Positions 1-9,730 of a stretch of 64,000 nucleotides of DNA are shown here, piece after piece. Location: assembly GCF_002795245.1 (NCBI RefSeq), contig NZ_PGVG01000007.1:186001-250000 (forward strand), given 5' to 3'. The position numbers and the translations under genes were made by a program. Below the pieces are notes generated by a model. It searched no databases, was not told the DNA's origin, and was given only the letters and a program-made list of their open reading frames with translations. Source of the stretch: Bradyrhizobium forestalis. Its GTDB lineage: Bacteria > Pseudomonadota > Alphaproteobacteria > Rhizobiales > Xanthobacteraceae. How positions within the stretch are numbered: position 1 is the first letter of the stretch; every line of letters starts with the position of its first letter.

Positions 1-1469
1 TGCAGGTTGCGCATCGTCTCCGCCATCTCAGGCGTCACCATCTTCCTGATCCAGGGCTGAATGAATCTCTGATAGGCGGCCAGATTGATCTCGGAGACCC
101 GCTTGGCGGCGGCAAATCGCCGCTCGTCCTCCGGCGAATTGCCACCCATGGCGCGGATGTCCTCGATCGTACGTGCCTCGCAGCGCATCACCCAATTGCC
201 AACGACCATGTCCGAGCTCGCCGTCTCCTCACCCTTGGCTTCGAACGTCGCCTCGTAGAGCCCCGGCGGAAGCACGTCGATCAGGTCGATATTGCTGGAG
301 AATTCAGCATGCTCCTTCTTGGCCACACCGCCGGAGACGAAGATGCCGAGATGGCCGATGCTTTCGTGAACGGTGTAGACGATGGTCTGCCCATAGGCCC
401 TGATCTCGTCGACATCGGCGTAGCAATCGAGGATCCAGCCAAGCGCCTGTTGCGGCGGGGTGATGTTGTCGCCCTTCGAGCAGAACACCACGATCGGCGA
501 GCGGATGTTACGCAGATCCACCTTCTGGCCGTCGGACATTTCGATCTTGCCGGCCGCGAGATTGTTGCCCACGAAAAGCTCGTCGACGATGAACTGGATC
601 TCCTCGGCGTTCAGGTTGACGTGCCCGCCCCACCAGCGCTCGAATTCGAGGTAGCGGTCAGCCTCGCTGTCCACCTTGGAATAGACGTTGTATTGCTTGG
701 TCCACAGCGTGTTCGATGGATTCTGGTTCTCGAAGTTCTGCACCAGCCACGCGCCGTCGAACTTGCCGCCGCCAAGATCGCTGGCGAGCGCGGTCAGCCA
801 GCTTCCACCGAGCAGGCCCCCCGAATAACGCATCGGATATTTGCCGTGCACACCGGCCCAATAAGCGAGCGGCGCGCCGGCGACGATCAGCGGCCCGAAC
901 AGCTCCGGCCGCAGCGAGGCCAGGATCATGACGGCCCAGCCGGCCTGACAATTGCCGATCACGCAGGGCTTGCCGTCGGCCTTCGGATGCAGGCTGATGA
1001 CTTTTTCGATGAAGAGCGCTTCGGCGCGCGCGATGCGCTCGATGGTCTGTCCCGGCATGGGCTCCGGCAAGAAACCGATGAAGTAGCAGGGATGCCCCGC
1101 CTTCATGGCGACGCCGATCTCGCTGTCGGCCTTGAAGCCGCCGATACCAGGGCCGTGGCCGGCGCGCGGATCGACGATGACGAATGGCCGCCGTTCAAGA
1201 TCGAGTTCGACCCCCTTGGGCGGAATGATGCGGACCAGCGCATAATTGACCGGTGGATCAAGCCTGCGGCCGTCGATGATCAATTCCGCGGCAAATTGCA
1301 GAACGTGCGGCGCGGTCTGGGCGACGTGCTCGCGATATTGGTCCCCGCGCCGGCGCATGATGTCCAGGAACAGCACGCTGCGCTGTCCGGCATCGATCAT
1401 GTATTCAACGGCCGAGGCGACGAGCCCGGAGATGGGACCGCCCGGTAGGCTTGGAGTTTCCATCGACAT
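1..1469 (-). CDS. DUF3141 family protein (PHA-synthase-like alpha/beta hydrolase), C-terminus outside window
   Basis: I translated the minus strand directly: an open frame begins at an ATG at 1469 (a second in-frame ATG follows at 1463) and runs off the left edge, giving about 489 residues. The N-terminal third contains an alpha/beta-hydrolase core with a G-N-C-Q-A-G nucleophile-elbow-like motif, as in polyhydroxyalkanoate synthases, and later a conserved region ending HESIGHLGIF. This pattern matches the DUF3141 family, often annotated 3-hydroxyalkanoate synthetase; the substrate is not established. A GAGG-like ribosome site lies just upstream of the first ATG. Long plus-strand frames over the same bases are shadows. 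It is divided from the AI-2E gene by about 70 bases and both read leftward. Confidence 0.75.
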   Translation of the reverse strand, partial: MSMETPSLPGGPISGLVASAVEYMIDAGQRSVLFLDIMRRRGDQYREHVAQTAPHVLQFAAELIIDGRRLDPPVNYALVRIIPPKGVELDLERRPFVIVDPRAGHGPGIGGFKADSEIGVAMKAGHPCYFIGFLPEPMPGQTIERIARAEALFIEKVISLHPKADGKPCVIGNCQAGWAVMILASLRPELFGPLIVAGAPLAYWAGVHGKYPMRYSGGLLGGSWLTALASDLGGGKFDGAWLVQNFENQNPSNTLWTKQYNVYSKVDSEADRYLEFERWWGGHVNLNAEEIQFIVDELFVGNNLAAGKIEMSDGQKVDLRNIRSPIVVFCSKGDNITPPQQALGWILDCYADVDEIRAYGQTIVYTVHESIGHLGIFVSGGVAKKEHAEFSSNIDLIDVLPPGLYEATFEAKGEETASSDMVVGNWVMRCEARTIEDIRAMGGNSPEDERRFAAAKRVSEINLAAYQRFIQPWIRKMVTPEMAETMRNL

Positions 1470-1541
1470 GTTCCGACCTCGCTCGCGTTTCGCTGCATAC
1501 AAGGCGCGCTGCGCTGCGAAACGTTGATTTAGGTCAACAGG

Positions 1542-2657
1542 TCAAGATTTGGCGATCACGTTCGATGCCGCGCGGTCGAGGCGGATCCAGGCGACCGCAA
1601 GCTCCCAGCTCACCGATAGAATGATCGGTCCGATGAAAAGGCCCACCATGCCATGCGCCAACGTGCCGCCGATCACGCCGATCAGGATCACCAATGTCGG
1701 TGTGGTCAGGCCGCGCCCCATCACCAGCGGTTTCAAGATGTTGTCGAGCACGCCGACGATTCCCAGGAAAAGCGTCAGCAGCAGTGCCGTGGTGACGTCC
1801 TTCGCTGCCCAGATCCAAATGATCACCGGCAGCATCACGATCGCTCCGCCGATCTGTACGATAGACAGCAGCAATACAATGAACGCCAGAAGGCCGGCGA
1901 TCGGAATGCCGGCGAGCTTGAATCCGATTCCGGCCAGCAGAGCCTGGATGACCGCGATACCGATCACGCCCTGCGATACCGCACGGATAGTTCCGCCTGC
2001 GAGGTCCAAGAAATGCTCGCTCTGCTCGGGAACGATCCGCGACAGAAATCCCCTGCCGGCCGCCACAAGATGTTGCCCATAAGGTAACATCAGTCCGGCC
2101 ACCGCCACCGACAACAGGAACTTGATTGCGCCTACACCGGCATCGCCGGCAAGCCCCAATAGCGGGCCGGCGAACGGCTTCAGATAGGGCGTGATCTGGC
2201 GAAGTACAGAGCGGAGATTGGTCGAAGCCTCGTCCCAAAACGTATAGAGCTGCGGTCCAACCAGGGGCCAGCTCTGGATATTTTCGGGCGGCGACGGGAT
2301 GGCGATCTCGCCAGCAGCCAGCTGCCCGGCAAAATCCTTGACCCCATCCACCGCGCCCATTCCAAGCCAGGTCGCCGGACCGATGAGAATCGCGAGACTG
2401 ATTGCGGTGAGAAGCCCTGCCGCGAGCTTCGGGCGACCGCCTAAGGCCTTGGCAAGCAGCACGAAGACCGGATTGAGCGCGACCGCAAGCACGACGGCCC
2501 AGGCGAGGATCGTGACAAACGGTCGGATCAGGACGAGGGTCCAGATGATCAGAACAGCCAGCAGCCCAAGCCGGACGACAAGCTGGATCATGTCTTCGCC
2601 GGTCACCAGCTGACGAAGTGTCTTCACGGCCGCGCCTTTATTCCCGTCGAACGGCAC
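1542..2657 (-). CDS. AI-2E family transporter (UPF0118/PerM)
   Basis: A 371-residue integral membrane protein. Several hydrophobic segments are evident: two near the N-terminus (residues about 25-65), one around 80, and a cluster between about 170 and 350 rich in Gly, Ile and Leu. This layout, with a soluble stretch near residues 110-160, is that of the AI-2E/PerM exporters, whose members move autoinducer-2 or ions across the inner membrane; the true substrate here is unknown. The ATG at 2657 was kept, but an internal Met at residue 23, just before the first membrane segment, is possible. It is followed downstream by the DUF3141 gene on the same strand. Confidence 0.8.
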   Translation of the reverse strand: MPFDGNKGAAVKTLRQLVTGEDMIQLVVRLGLLAVLIIWTLVLIRPFVTILAWAVVLAVALNPVFVLLAKALGGRPKLAAGLLTAISLAILIGPATWLGMGAVDGVKDFAGQLAAGEIAIPSPPENIQSWPLVGPQLYTFWDEASTNLRSVLRQITPYLKPFAGPLLGLAGDAGVGAIKFLLSVAVAGLMLPYGQHLVAAGRGFLSRIVPEQSEHFLDLAGGTIRAVSQGVIGIAVIQALLAGIGFKLAGIPIAGLLAFIVLLLSIVQIGGAIVMLPVIIWIWAAKDVTTALLLTLFLGIVGVLDNILKPLVMGRGLTTPTLVILIGVIGGTLAHGMVGLFIGPIILSVSWELAVAWIRLDRAASNVIAKS

Positions 2658-2903
2658 ACACGATCCGCACCCTAGCCGGCGCCTTTACAAAGCGATCTTG
2701 ATCCAGATCAAGCGATCGAGCCGGCAAGAGGCCTGACTTGGGGCGCAGGCTTGGAAACCATCCGAGGTCGTCGTCGGAGATGGACGCTATGGACGAATAC
2801 GGCGGTAAAGGGATTCTTGATCCGCAGATCGCGGCGGAGATCGAGCCGCTCGAGCCGCCTGACGAGCGCTCGAAGGACCGCCGCGGTCTTCGCTCTATCA
2901 GAG

Positions 2904-4064
2904 CTAAGCGGCCATTCGCAGCAAATCGACGATGTCGCCTTCGCCATTGAACGGACGCGGATTGGCTTTCACGAAGCGATGATTGATTGCGATCTTGCTG
3001 ATCCCCTCGAACTTGTCCTCTCCGATGCCGACATCTGCAAGACGGCCAGGCAGTCCAAGTGTTCTGGCGAATTCCGAGAAAGCATCTGCGGCATCGCCGC
3101 CGGGGGCTCCGAGCGCCGCCGCCAAGCGCTTCTGCGCATCCTCGGTGAATGGCTTGTTGTAGCGAAGAAGGCTCGGCATGATGACTGGCGTGCAATAGTA
3201 GTGGGGAACGTCGAAAGTCCCTCCAAGCACGTGACCGATGCCGTGACTTGCCCCCATGGGAACGCGCGCCTGCAGCCCATATGAGGCAAGCCATGAGCCG
3301 TACTGAGACAGGCGACGAGCCTCGACATCATCGGGGCGATGCAGTGTCTGGAGCATTCCTTCGCGCAGGGCTCGGATACCCGCGAGCACGACTTCGTCCG
3401 CCAACGGGGTACCGGCAGGCGAGCACAACGCCTCGATGCCGTGATCCATCGAGCGCGTGCCCGATCCCATCCAGAGTTTTGAAGGGGTATGAAGCGTGAG
3501 GACGGGGTCGAGGATGATCGCCACCGGCATCATGTGGGGGTGAAAGAAGATCTGCTTCAGCTTGCTGCGCTCGTCGGTGACGAGCGCCGCGGCATTGTAT
3601 TCGCCGCCATTCAGCGTGGATGGCACTGCGATCTGACGGACTGTCGGTGGGCGGAACGGAGAAACGCTCGCGCCTGGCCCCATTGGAAAGGGATCGAAGC
3701 CTGCTTCATCGCGGATGTCGTGCTCCATGGCCATGATGACGATCTTGGCGAGATCGACGGCAGAGCCACCACCGACAGCCACGACCAGGTCGGCCTGCGT
3801 CTCCTTTGCGTGGCGGGCAACCTCCGCAGCCTGCTTGCGCGTCGTATGCTGCGCTATCCCGTCGAAAGTCGCCACATGCTTGTCGCCGAGCGTGCGCCGG
3901 ATTTTCTCGATCTCACCGGTCTGGGCATTCAAGGTTCGACTGACGATGAGGAAGACGCGCTTTGCCGTGAGCCGCTCCGCCTCTTCGTCGATGGCTTCAG
4001 ATGCCGCTTTTCCATAGACGACGCGATCAATTGCGGGAAAATTGTGTACACCGGTCTTGCGCAT
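2904..4064 (-). CDS. Iron-containing alcohol dehydrogenase (maleylacetate-reductase-like)
   Basis: About 386 residues from the Met that begins MRKTGVHNF; the frame is open to 4118, but the upstream 18 residues look unconserved. The N-terminal half carries the GGGSAVDLAK dinucleotide-binding motif of group III Fe-dependent dehydrogenases. The C-terminal half carries metal-ligand motifs MDHGIEAL and GASHGIGHVLGG. These enzymes reduce aldehydes, ketones or maleylacetate with NAD(P)H. The GASHGIGH pattern fits the maleylacetate-reductase branch, but substrate cannot be read from sequence. It lies 160 bases downstream of the nitronate-monooxygenase-like gene on the same strand and may be the last gene of the catabolic operon, or have its own promoter. 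Confidence 0.8.
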   Translation of the reverse strand: MRKTGVHNFPAIDRVVYGKAASEAIDEEAERLTAKRVFLIVSRTLNAQTGEIEKIRRTLGDKHVATFDGIAQHTTRKQAAEVARHAKETQADLVVAVGGGSAVDLAKIVIMAMEHDIRDEAGFDPFPMGPGASVSPFRPPTVRQIAVPSTLNGGEYNAAALVTDERSKLKQIFFHPHMMPVAIILDPVLTLHTPSKLWMGSGTRSMDHGIEALCSPAGTPLADEVVLAGIRALREGMLQTLHRPDDVEARRLSQYGSWLASYGLQARVPMGASHGIGHVLGGTFDVPHYYCTPVIMPSLLRYNKPFTEDAQKRLAAALGAPGGDAADAFSEFARTLGLPGRLADVGIGEDKFEGISKIAINHRFVKANPRPFNGEGDIVDLLRMAA

Positions 4065-4224
4065 TCTTGTCCTCCCATCGGAACGCTTGTCGAAGTCGAG
4101 ATTATTGATCGATGACAATCGTCATTCTATCTTTCGCGATGCCGGACCCCGCGGAGCAACTCATTCGTGCCGGTGTCGACCTCGATCCGATCTTCTGCCA
4201 CCCGCCTCGCTGCGTCGCGCGCCT

Positions 4225-5229
4225 TTAGGCTACCTTCAGAGCTTCCTCGCTGTCGGCGTCCAGGAATCCCGTAAGCCGCTCCCTGATCAGCCGCTCGGCA
4301 TCCGCCATGATGCGGTCGATCAGCTCCTTCACCGTCGGAATGTCGTGAATGAGCCCGACGACCATGCCGCAGCTCCAGGCGCCCGCATCCATCTCGCCGT
4401 CGATCATCACCCTGGGATAGACGCCCGCCACCTGGTCATGGATGTCATCGATCTTGAGGCTCTTGCCCTTCTCTCGCTCGACATCGAGCAGATGCTCAAC
4501 GCCCTTGTTATTCAAGACCCGCTCGGTATTCCGGAGCGCCCGCATCACCAGGCGTGTGTCGAGCTCGGATGCGGCGACCAACGCGTTCTTGACGTTCTCG
4601 TGCACCGGCGCTTCCTTGGTGGCGATAAAGCGCGTGCCCATGTTCATTCCCGCGGCGCCCATTGCGAGCGCCGCAACCAGGCTCCGCGCGTCTGCCATGC
4701 CGCCGGACGCAACGAAGGGAATCTTGAGTTCCTCGGCGGCACGCGGCAGCAGGATCATGTTGGGAATGTCGTCCTCCCCCGGATGACCGCCACACTCGAA
4801 CCCATCGACGCTGACGGCATCGCAGCCGATCTGCTCGGCTTTCAGCGAATGCCGGACCGACGTGCATTTGTGGATCACCTTGATGCCGCCTGCCTTGAGC
4901 GCCGGCATGTACTGTTCGGGGCTGCGCCCGGCCGTTTCGACGATCTTGACACCGCCTTCCCTAATGGCCGCGATATATTCCGGATAGGGCGGCGCGCTGA
5001 AGGTCGGCAGGAAGGTCAGATTCACGCCGAACGGCTTGTCCGTCATGTCCCGGCAGCGTGCGATCTCCTTGGCCAGCAGCTCCGGCGTACGCTGCGTGAG
5101 GCCGGTGATCAGGCCAAGACCGCCCGCGTTCGACACTGCAGCCGCCATCTCGGCGAAGCCGACATAGTGCATGCCGCCCTGGATGATGGGATGCTCGATG
5201 CCGAACAGTTCAGTGATCGCTGTCTTCAC
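4225..5229 (-). CDS. Nitronate monooxygenase / 2-nitropropane dioxygenase family flavoprotein
   Basis: A 334-residue TIM-barrel FMN protein. It starts MKTAITELFGIEHPIIQGGM, the typical N-terminal strand of the family, followed by AGGLGLITG, the phosphate-binding VASGGMAD region and the GFECGGHPGEDD loop near residue 145. Family members oxidise alkyl nitronates; several homologues in lipid and aromatic catabolic clusters act instead as FMN enoyl reductases or have unknown roles. Here it is 24 bases downstream of a thiolase and two acyl-CoA dehydrogenases, so a redox step on a CoA thioester is as likely as nitronate oxidation. The start has AAAGACCTCCCC-type purine-rich sequence on the coding strand before ATG at 5229. 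Confidence 0.8.
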   Translation of the reverse strand: MKTAITELFGIEHPIIQGGMHYVGFAEMAAAVSNAGGLGLITGLTQRTPELLAKEIARCRDMTDKPFGVNLTFLPTFSAPPYPEYIAAIREGGVKIVETAGRSPEQYMPALKAGGIKVIHKCTSVRHSLKAEQIGCDAVSVDGFECGGHPGEDDIPNMILLPRAAEELKIPFVASGGMADARSLVAALAMGAAGMNMGTRFIATKEAPVHENVKNALVAASELDTRLVMRALRNTERVLNNKGVEHLLDVEREKGKSLKIDDIHDQVAGVYPRVMIDGEMDAGAWSCGMVVGLIHDIPTVKELIDRIMADAERLIRERLTGFLDADSEEALKVA

Positions 5230-5252
5230 GAAAGACCTCCCCGCGTTTCCGC

Positions 5253-6440
5253 TTACTGAATGATTTCAAACAGACCGGCCGCGCCCATGCCGCCGCCGAT
5301 GCACATGGTCACCACGCCGTATTTCGCCTTGCGCCGGCGGCCCTCGATCAGGAGATGGCCGGTGAGGCGCGAACCGGTCATGCCGTAGGGGTGTCCGATC
5401 GCGATCGAGCCGCCATTGACGTTGAGCTTGTCGGGATCGATGCCGAGCTTGTCGCGGCAATAGATCACCTGCACCGCATAAGCTTCGTTGAGCTCCCAGA
5501 GATCGATGTCGTCGATCCTCAAGTTGTGGCGCTTGAGCAGGCGCGGGATCGCGGCGACCGGGCCGACGCCCATCTCGTCCGGCTCGACGCCGGCGGCGAC
5601 GAAGCCGCGAAAGATGCCGAGCGGCTTCAGGCCCTTCCTGGCCGCGATCTTGTCGCTCATGATCACGCAGGCCGAAGCGCCGTCCGAAAGCTGGCTCGCA
5701 TTGCCCGCGCTGATGGTCTTGCCTTCGAACACCGGCTTGATCTTGGCGAGGCCTTCGGCGGTGGTTTCCGGACGCGGGCCTTCGTCTTTGGTGAGCGTCA
5801 CCTGCTCGTAGGTGATCTCCTTGGTGTCCTTGTTGACGAGCGCCATCCTGGTCGTGAAGGGCACGATCTCGTCGTTGAAGCGGCCGGCCTGCAACGCCGC
5901 GCCGACGCGCCGCTGGCATTCGAGGCTGTATTCATCCTGCTTGTCGCGGCCGATGTTGTAGCGCTCGGCGACGACCTCCGCCGTCTCGAGCATCGACATG
6001 TACATCTCGGGCTTCATCGCCATCAGCTCGTCGTCGACGGCGTGGAACTTGTTCATGTGCTCGTTCTGCACGAGGCTGATCGACTCGATCCCGCCGCCGA
6101 TCGCGACCTCGACCCCGTCGAGCATCACCGACCGCGCGGCCACCGCGATGGCCTGCAGGCCGGACGCGCATTGCCGGTCGATGGTGGTGCCGGCGACCGT
6201 GACGGGCAGTCCGGCGCGGATCGCCCCCTTGCGCGCCACGTTCATCACCATGGTGCCCTGCTGCATGGCACAGCCCATCACCACGTCTTCCACCTCGCCC
6301 GGTGCGATGCCGGCGCGCTTCACCGCCTCGGCCATCACATGGCCGGCCATGGTCGGGCCATCCGTGTTGTTGAGGGCGCCGCGATAGGCCTTGCCGACGG
6401 CTGTCCTTGCGGTGGAAACGATGACTGCTTCAGTGGCCAT
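5253..6440 (-). CDS. Acetyl-CoA C-acyltransferase (beta-ketothiolase)
   Basis: A 395-residue thiolase of normal family length. Visible catalytic motifs are the nucleophilic Cys in [11 protein letters not shown] near residue 90, the [11 protein letters not shown]is motif near 350, and the C-terminal [13 protein letters not shown]ys motif. It cleaves a 3-ketoacyl-CoA with CoA to release acetyl-CoA, the last step of a beta-oxidation round. It is third in a tight minus-strand run SDR, two acyl-CoA dehydrogenases, thiolase, NMO-like protein, with gaps of 10 to 25 bases, so it is almost certainly co-transcribed with them. Oddly, no enoyl-CoA hydratase is present in the run; the SDR may supply the hydroxyacyl dehydrogenase step, and hydratase must come from elsewhere. 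Several very long antisense frames over this gene are shadows. Confidence 0.88.
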   Translation of the reverse strand: MATEAVIVSTARTAVGKAYRGALNNTDGPTMAGHVMAEAVKRAGIAPGEVEDVVMGCAMQQGTMVMNVARKGAIRAGLPVTVAGTTIDRQCASGLQAIAVAARSVMLDGVEVAIGGGIESISLVQNEHMNKFHAVDDELMAMKPEMYMSMLETAEVVAERYNIGRDKQDEYSLECQRRVGAALQAGRFNDEIVPFTTRMALVNKDTKEITYEQVTLTKDEGPRPETTAEGLAKIKPVFEGKTISAGNASQLSDGASACVIMSDKIAARKGLKPLGIFRGFVAAGVEPDEMGVGPVAAIPRLLKRHNLRIDDIDLWELNEAYAVQVIYCRDKLGIDPDKLNVNGGSIAIGHPYGMTGSRLTGHLLIEGRRRKAKYGVVTMCIGGGMGAAGLFEIIQ

Positions 6441-6455
6441 GCTCGCCTCTTCTGT

Positions 6456-7586
6456 TTACGCGGCCGCGTCCAGCTGCGCGTAACGCAGCACATGGAACGC
6501 GGGATCGCCGAACTGGATGTTGATGGAGGAGATTCGCTTGAAATAGTGCCCGACGTTGAGCTCGTCGGTCATTCCCATGCCGCCGTGAAGCTGCACCGCC
6601 TGGTCGGCAACGAACTTGCCGGCATAGCCGATCTTCGACTTGGCGCCGGAGGCGAGCCGCGACAGGCCGGAATCACCGGCGCTGAGGCTGAGGCTGAAAT
6701 GCTGCATCAGGGAGAGCGCCTCCTGATGAGCGATGAACATGTCGACCATGCGATGCTGGAGCACCTGGAAGGAGCCGATGGTGGTGCCGAACTGCTTGCG
6801 GGTCTTCGAATAGTCCAGCGTCGCGGCGTTCAGTTCGCCGATGGCGCCGACGGCTTCCGCGCACAGCGCGCCGATGGCGCGGTCGCGACCGGCTTCCAGC
6901 GCGGCAACGCCCTCGCCTTCCAGCCCGAGCAATTGCGCGCGGACCTCGCGCAGGCCGATCTCCGCGGCCCGCCGGCCGTCGATGGTCTTGAAGCTCTGGA
7001 GATCAAGGCCAGCGGCGCGGCGGTCGACCACGAACAGGCTGACGCCGCTGCGGTCACGGTCCTCGCCGGAGGTCCGCGCCGAGACGATGAGATAGTCCGC
7101 CCAGGGCGCCGCGAGCACCGTGGTCTTGGCGCCGCTCAGAACGTAGCCGCTGCCCTCGCGCCGTGCTCTTGTCGTGACATTGGCGAGGTCGAAACGGGAT
7201 CCCTTCTCGGCCCAGGCCAGCGTCCAGATCTTGCTGCCGTCGATGATGCCCGAGATGAAGCTTTGCTGCTGTTCCGGCGTGCCGACGCGCTCGATCAGGC
7301 CGCCGGCCAGCACCACCGTCTCGATGAAAGGCTCGACGACGAGGTGACGGCCGAACTCATGCATGATGATCATGGTCGACAACGGACCGCCGCCGAGACC
7401 GCCGGCGTTCTCCGAGAACGGCGCGGCGAGCAGGCCGAGCTCGGCGAAGGCGTCCCATTGCTCGCGGCTGAAGCCGCCCTCGCTCGCCACGATCTTGCGC
7501 CGCGTCTCGAAATCATACCGGTCGCGCAGCAGGCGCTGGACGCTGGATCGCAGCAGCTCCTGCTCTTCCGTGAACTGAATATCCAT
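6456..7586 (-). CDS. Acyl-CoA dehydrogenase, PimD-like small partner
   Basis: A 376-residue acyl-CoA dehydrogenase family protein, starting MDIQFTEEQELLRSSVQ, with the helical N-domain, the middle beta domain and the C-terminal helical domain containing QLHGGMGMTDE. It lies 23 bases downstream of a second acyl-CoA dehydrogenase; such pairs are known as pimC/pimD (pimeloyl-CoA dehydrogenase) and as heteromeric enzymes in steroid side-chain catabolism. The C-terminal motif that in medium-chain enzymes carries the catalytic base (Y-E-G-T/A) is not present here; the equivalent stretch reads NVGHYFKRIS. It probably forms a complex with its partner and dehydrogenates the alpha-beta bond of the pathway CoA ester. 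Substrate is unknown. Confidence 0.82.
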   Translation of the reverse strand: MDIQFTEEQELLRSSVQRLLRDRYDFETRRKIVASEGGFSREQWDAFAELGLLAAPFSENAGGLGGGPLSTMIIMHEFGRHLVVEPFIETVVLAGGLIERVGTPEQQQSFISGIIDGSKIWTLAWAEKGSRFDLANVTTRARREGSGYVLSGAKTTVLAAPWADYLIVSARTSGEDRDRSGVSLFVVDRRAAGLDLQSFKTIDGRRAAEIGLREVRAQLLGLEGEGVAALEAGRDRAIGALCAEAVGAIGELNAATLDYSKTRKQFGTTIGSFQVLQHRMVDMFIAHQEALSLMQHFSLSLSAGDSGLSRLASGAKSKIGYAGKFVADQAVQLHGGMGMTDELNVGHYFKRISSINIQFGDPAFHVLRYAQLDAAA

Positions 7587-7609
7587 CCGATCCTCCCGAT
7601 CCGCCGTGG

Positions 7610-8791
7610 CTAGAGCCCGAGCACGGCTTTGGCGATGATGTTTCGCTGGATCTCGTTGGATCCGCCGTAGATGCTGAGCTTGCGCGCGTTCAGATATTTC
7701 TCCGAAGCGGTATGGCCGTAGTCGGGACCCGGCATGAAGTGGTTGGCGCTGACCGGATGCTCACGGATGGCAAGGCCGTAATTGCCGATGGCGCGATGGG
7801 TGAGCTCCGTGATGGCTTGGAAGATTTCGGTGCCACGGATCTTGAACAGCGAGGCCGCCGGACCGGGATCGATGCCGCGCGCCATCCGGGCGATGACGCG
7901 CAGCTCCGTCGCCTCGAGCGCCAGCACGTCGAGCTCAATGCGAGCGATGTCGCGTAGAAATTCGAGATGCGCCGGATCATCGGCCGGTATCTCGGCCTTC
8001 ACGATCTGTTTCAGCTTGCCGATATAGCGAGTGGAGCGGCCGATGCCGGCCATGCTGGTGCGCTCGTTGCCGAGCAGGAACTTGGCGTAGGTCCAGCCCT
8101 TGTTCTCCTCGCCAACCAGGTTCGCGACCGGCACGCGGACATCCTCGAGGAAGACGTCGTTGACCTCGTGGCTGCCGTCAATCGTGATGATCGGCCGCAC
8201 GGTGACGCCGGGCGACTTCATGTCGATCAGCAGGAAGGAGATGCCGGATTGCGGCTTGGCCTTCGGATCGGTCCGCACCAGGCAAAAGATCCAGTCGGCA
8301 TGCTGCGCCAGCGTGGTCCAGGTCTTGTGGCCATTGACGATGTAATGATCACCGTCGCGCACCGCCTTGGTTCTGACGGTCGCGAGGTCCGAGCCGGAGC
8401 CCGGCTCCGAATAGCCCTGGCACCACCAATCCTCTCCGGACAGGATCCGCGGCAGGAATTTTTTCTTCTGCGCCTCGTTGCCGAAAGTGTAGATGACCGG
8501 GCCGACCATGGTGACGCTGAACGCCAGCGGCGGAAGCGTCCCGGCCCGGGAGGTTTCCTGCTCGAAGATGAAGCGCTGCGTGATCGACCATCCGGGGCCG
8601 CCATACTCCTTCGGCCACAGCGGCGCGAGCCAGCCCTTCTTGTAGAGAATGCGATGCCAGAGCAGCGACTGCTCCTTGCTCAGATCGGTCTCGGGGTTCG
8701 GAACGCGCATCTCCGCCGGATAATTGTCCGCGATGAAGGCGCGCACCTCATCGCGGAAAGCCGCGTCCTCTGCAGACAGCGCGAGCTCCAT
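7610..8791 (-). CDS. Acyl-CoA dehydrogenase, PimC-like large partner
   Basis: A 393-residue FAD-dependent acyl-CoA dehydrogenase. It shows the flavin-binding QGYSEPGSGSD motif near residue 125, the W-T-T loop (GHKTWTTLAQ) and the C-terminal LSIYGGSNEIQRN motif. The last motif has Gly where the canonical Glu base sits, so the base would have to be at another site, as in isovaleryl-type enzymes, or in the partner. The spacing to the SDR start (10 bases) and to the second dehydrogenase (23 bases) argues for one mRNA. Resemblance is to the PimC/FadE branch acting on long or bulky acyl-CoAs. Confidence 0.83.
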   Translation of the reverse strand: MELALSAEDAAFRDEVRAFIADNYPAEMRVPNPETDLSKEQSLLWHRILYKKGWLAPLWPKEYGGPGWSITQRFIFEQETSRAGTLPPLAFSVTMVGPVIYTFGNEAQKKKFLPRILSGEDWWCQGYSEPGSGSDLATVRTKAVRDGDHYIVNGHKTWTTLAQHADWIFCLVRTDPKAKPQSGISFLLIDMKSPGVTVRPIITIDGSHEVNDVFLEDVRVPVANLVGEENKGWTYAKFLLGNERTSMAGIGRSTRYIGKLKQIVKAEIPADDPAHLEFLRDIARIELDVLALEATELRVIARMARGIDPGPAASLFKIRGTEIFQAITELTHRAIGNYGLAIREHPVSANHFMPGPDYGHTASEKYLNARKLSIYGGSNEIQRNIIAKAVLGL

Positions 8792-8801
8792 CGCCGATCC
8801 C

Positions 8802-9539
8802 TCACCACTTCTCGCCGAAGGGACGGATTTCCAGCTCGAACGTCCATGCGCTCTTCGGCTGCTGGTAGAGTTGCCAGTAGGACGCGGCGACCGATGCCGG
8901 CGGCATCAGGGCGTCCGGATCATCGAGTGCATTGGGACCGAGCGCCTCGAGCCGACGCTGCCGCACCCATTCCGTATCGACGCCGGAATCGATGATGAGG
9001 TGGGCGACGTGGATGTTCTTCGGACCCAATTCGCGAGCCATCGCCTGCGCCACCGCACGGAGGCCGAATTTCGCACTGGCAAAGGCGGCATAGCCGCTGC
9101 CGCCGCGGAGCGATGCCGTCGCGCCGGTGAAGAAGATGTTGCCGCCGCCGCGCTGCAACATCAGCCGTGCCGCCTCGCGGCCTGCCAAGAAGCCGGAATA
9201 GCAGGCCATCTCCCATACCTTCCGGAACACGCGTTCCGTGGTCTCCAGAATCGGGAAATTGACGTTCGCACCGATGTTGAAGATACACACTTCGAGTGGC
9301 GCATGCTTGTCTGCATCATTGAGGAAGGAGATGATCTCCTCCTCCTTGCGCGCATCCAGGGAGCGGGCATGGATCTCGCCGCCGGCGGCCTCGATGTCCT
9401 TGACCAGTGGCGCCAGCTTGTCGCCGTTGCGGCGACCGGCGAACACAGTGAATCCCTCGGAGGCGAACTTCTTGGCGATCTCGCCGCCGATATAGTCGCC
9501 GGCACCAATCACTGCCACTGTCGCGTTTCTCTTCTGCAC
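8802..9539 (-). CDS. Short-chain dehydrogenase/reductase, first gene of the acyl-CoA operon
   Basis: About 245 residues from a GTG start at 9539. I chose this start because a GGGAGA ribosome site lies six bases upstream and the first strand and GAGDYIGGEIA Rossmann motif follow at once; the longer frame to 9719 adds 60 low-complexity residues. The nucleotide-binding motif is G-A-G-D-Y-I-G, and NIGAN replaces the usual NNAG. The catalytic Tyr region is degenerate (SGYAAFASAKFGL), with Tyr and Lys present in Y-x5-K-like spacing rather than the classical Y-x3-K. It is probably an oxidoreductase on a hydroxyacyl or aldehyde intermediate. An AGTTCT-type palindrome lies about 190 bases upstream. 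Confidence 0.75.
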   Translation of the reverse strand: MQKRNATVAVIGAGDYIGGEIAKKFASEGFTVFAGRRNGDKLAPLVKDIEAAGGEIHARSLDARKEEEIISFLNDADKHAPLEVCIFNIGANVNFPILETTERVFRKVWEMACYSGFLAGREAARLMLQRGGGNIFFTGATASLRGGSGYAAFASAKFGLRAVAQAMARELGPKNIHVAHLIIDSGVDTEWVRQRRLEALGPNALDDPDALMPPASVAASYWQLYQQPKSAWTFELEIRPFGEKW

Positions 9540-9730
9540 GGGTCGTCTCCCGGTTAGGTTAGATCTGTCGAAGCTGTTTTGCCCGCACCACAGCACCCGG
9601 CTCGATGCCGCGGCCTTACCATGACCATCCGACTGCTCGCGGCATCGACCGCGCCTGGAATGTCCGCCATGGTCACCTCCCAAATGATTGAGCCGGCGCG
9701 TACACCGCCCCATGCACAATGGGGATTTAA

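Noticed and set aside
309..1448. A 379-codon plus-strand frame at the left edge
   Set aside because: Antisense shadow of the DUF3141 gene, which shows conserved motifs on the minus strand.
4042..5259. A 405-codon plus-strand frame
   Set aside because: Antisense shadow of the nitronate-monooxygenase-like gene.
5355..7613. A 752-codon plus-strand frame
   Set aside because: It is antisense to the thiolase and acyl-CoA dehydrogenase genes and is rich in Ala, Asp, Arg and His, a typical GC-rich shadow.
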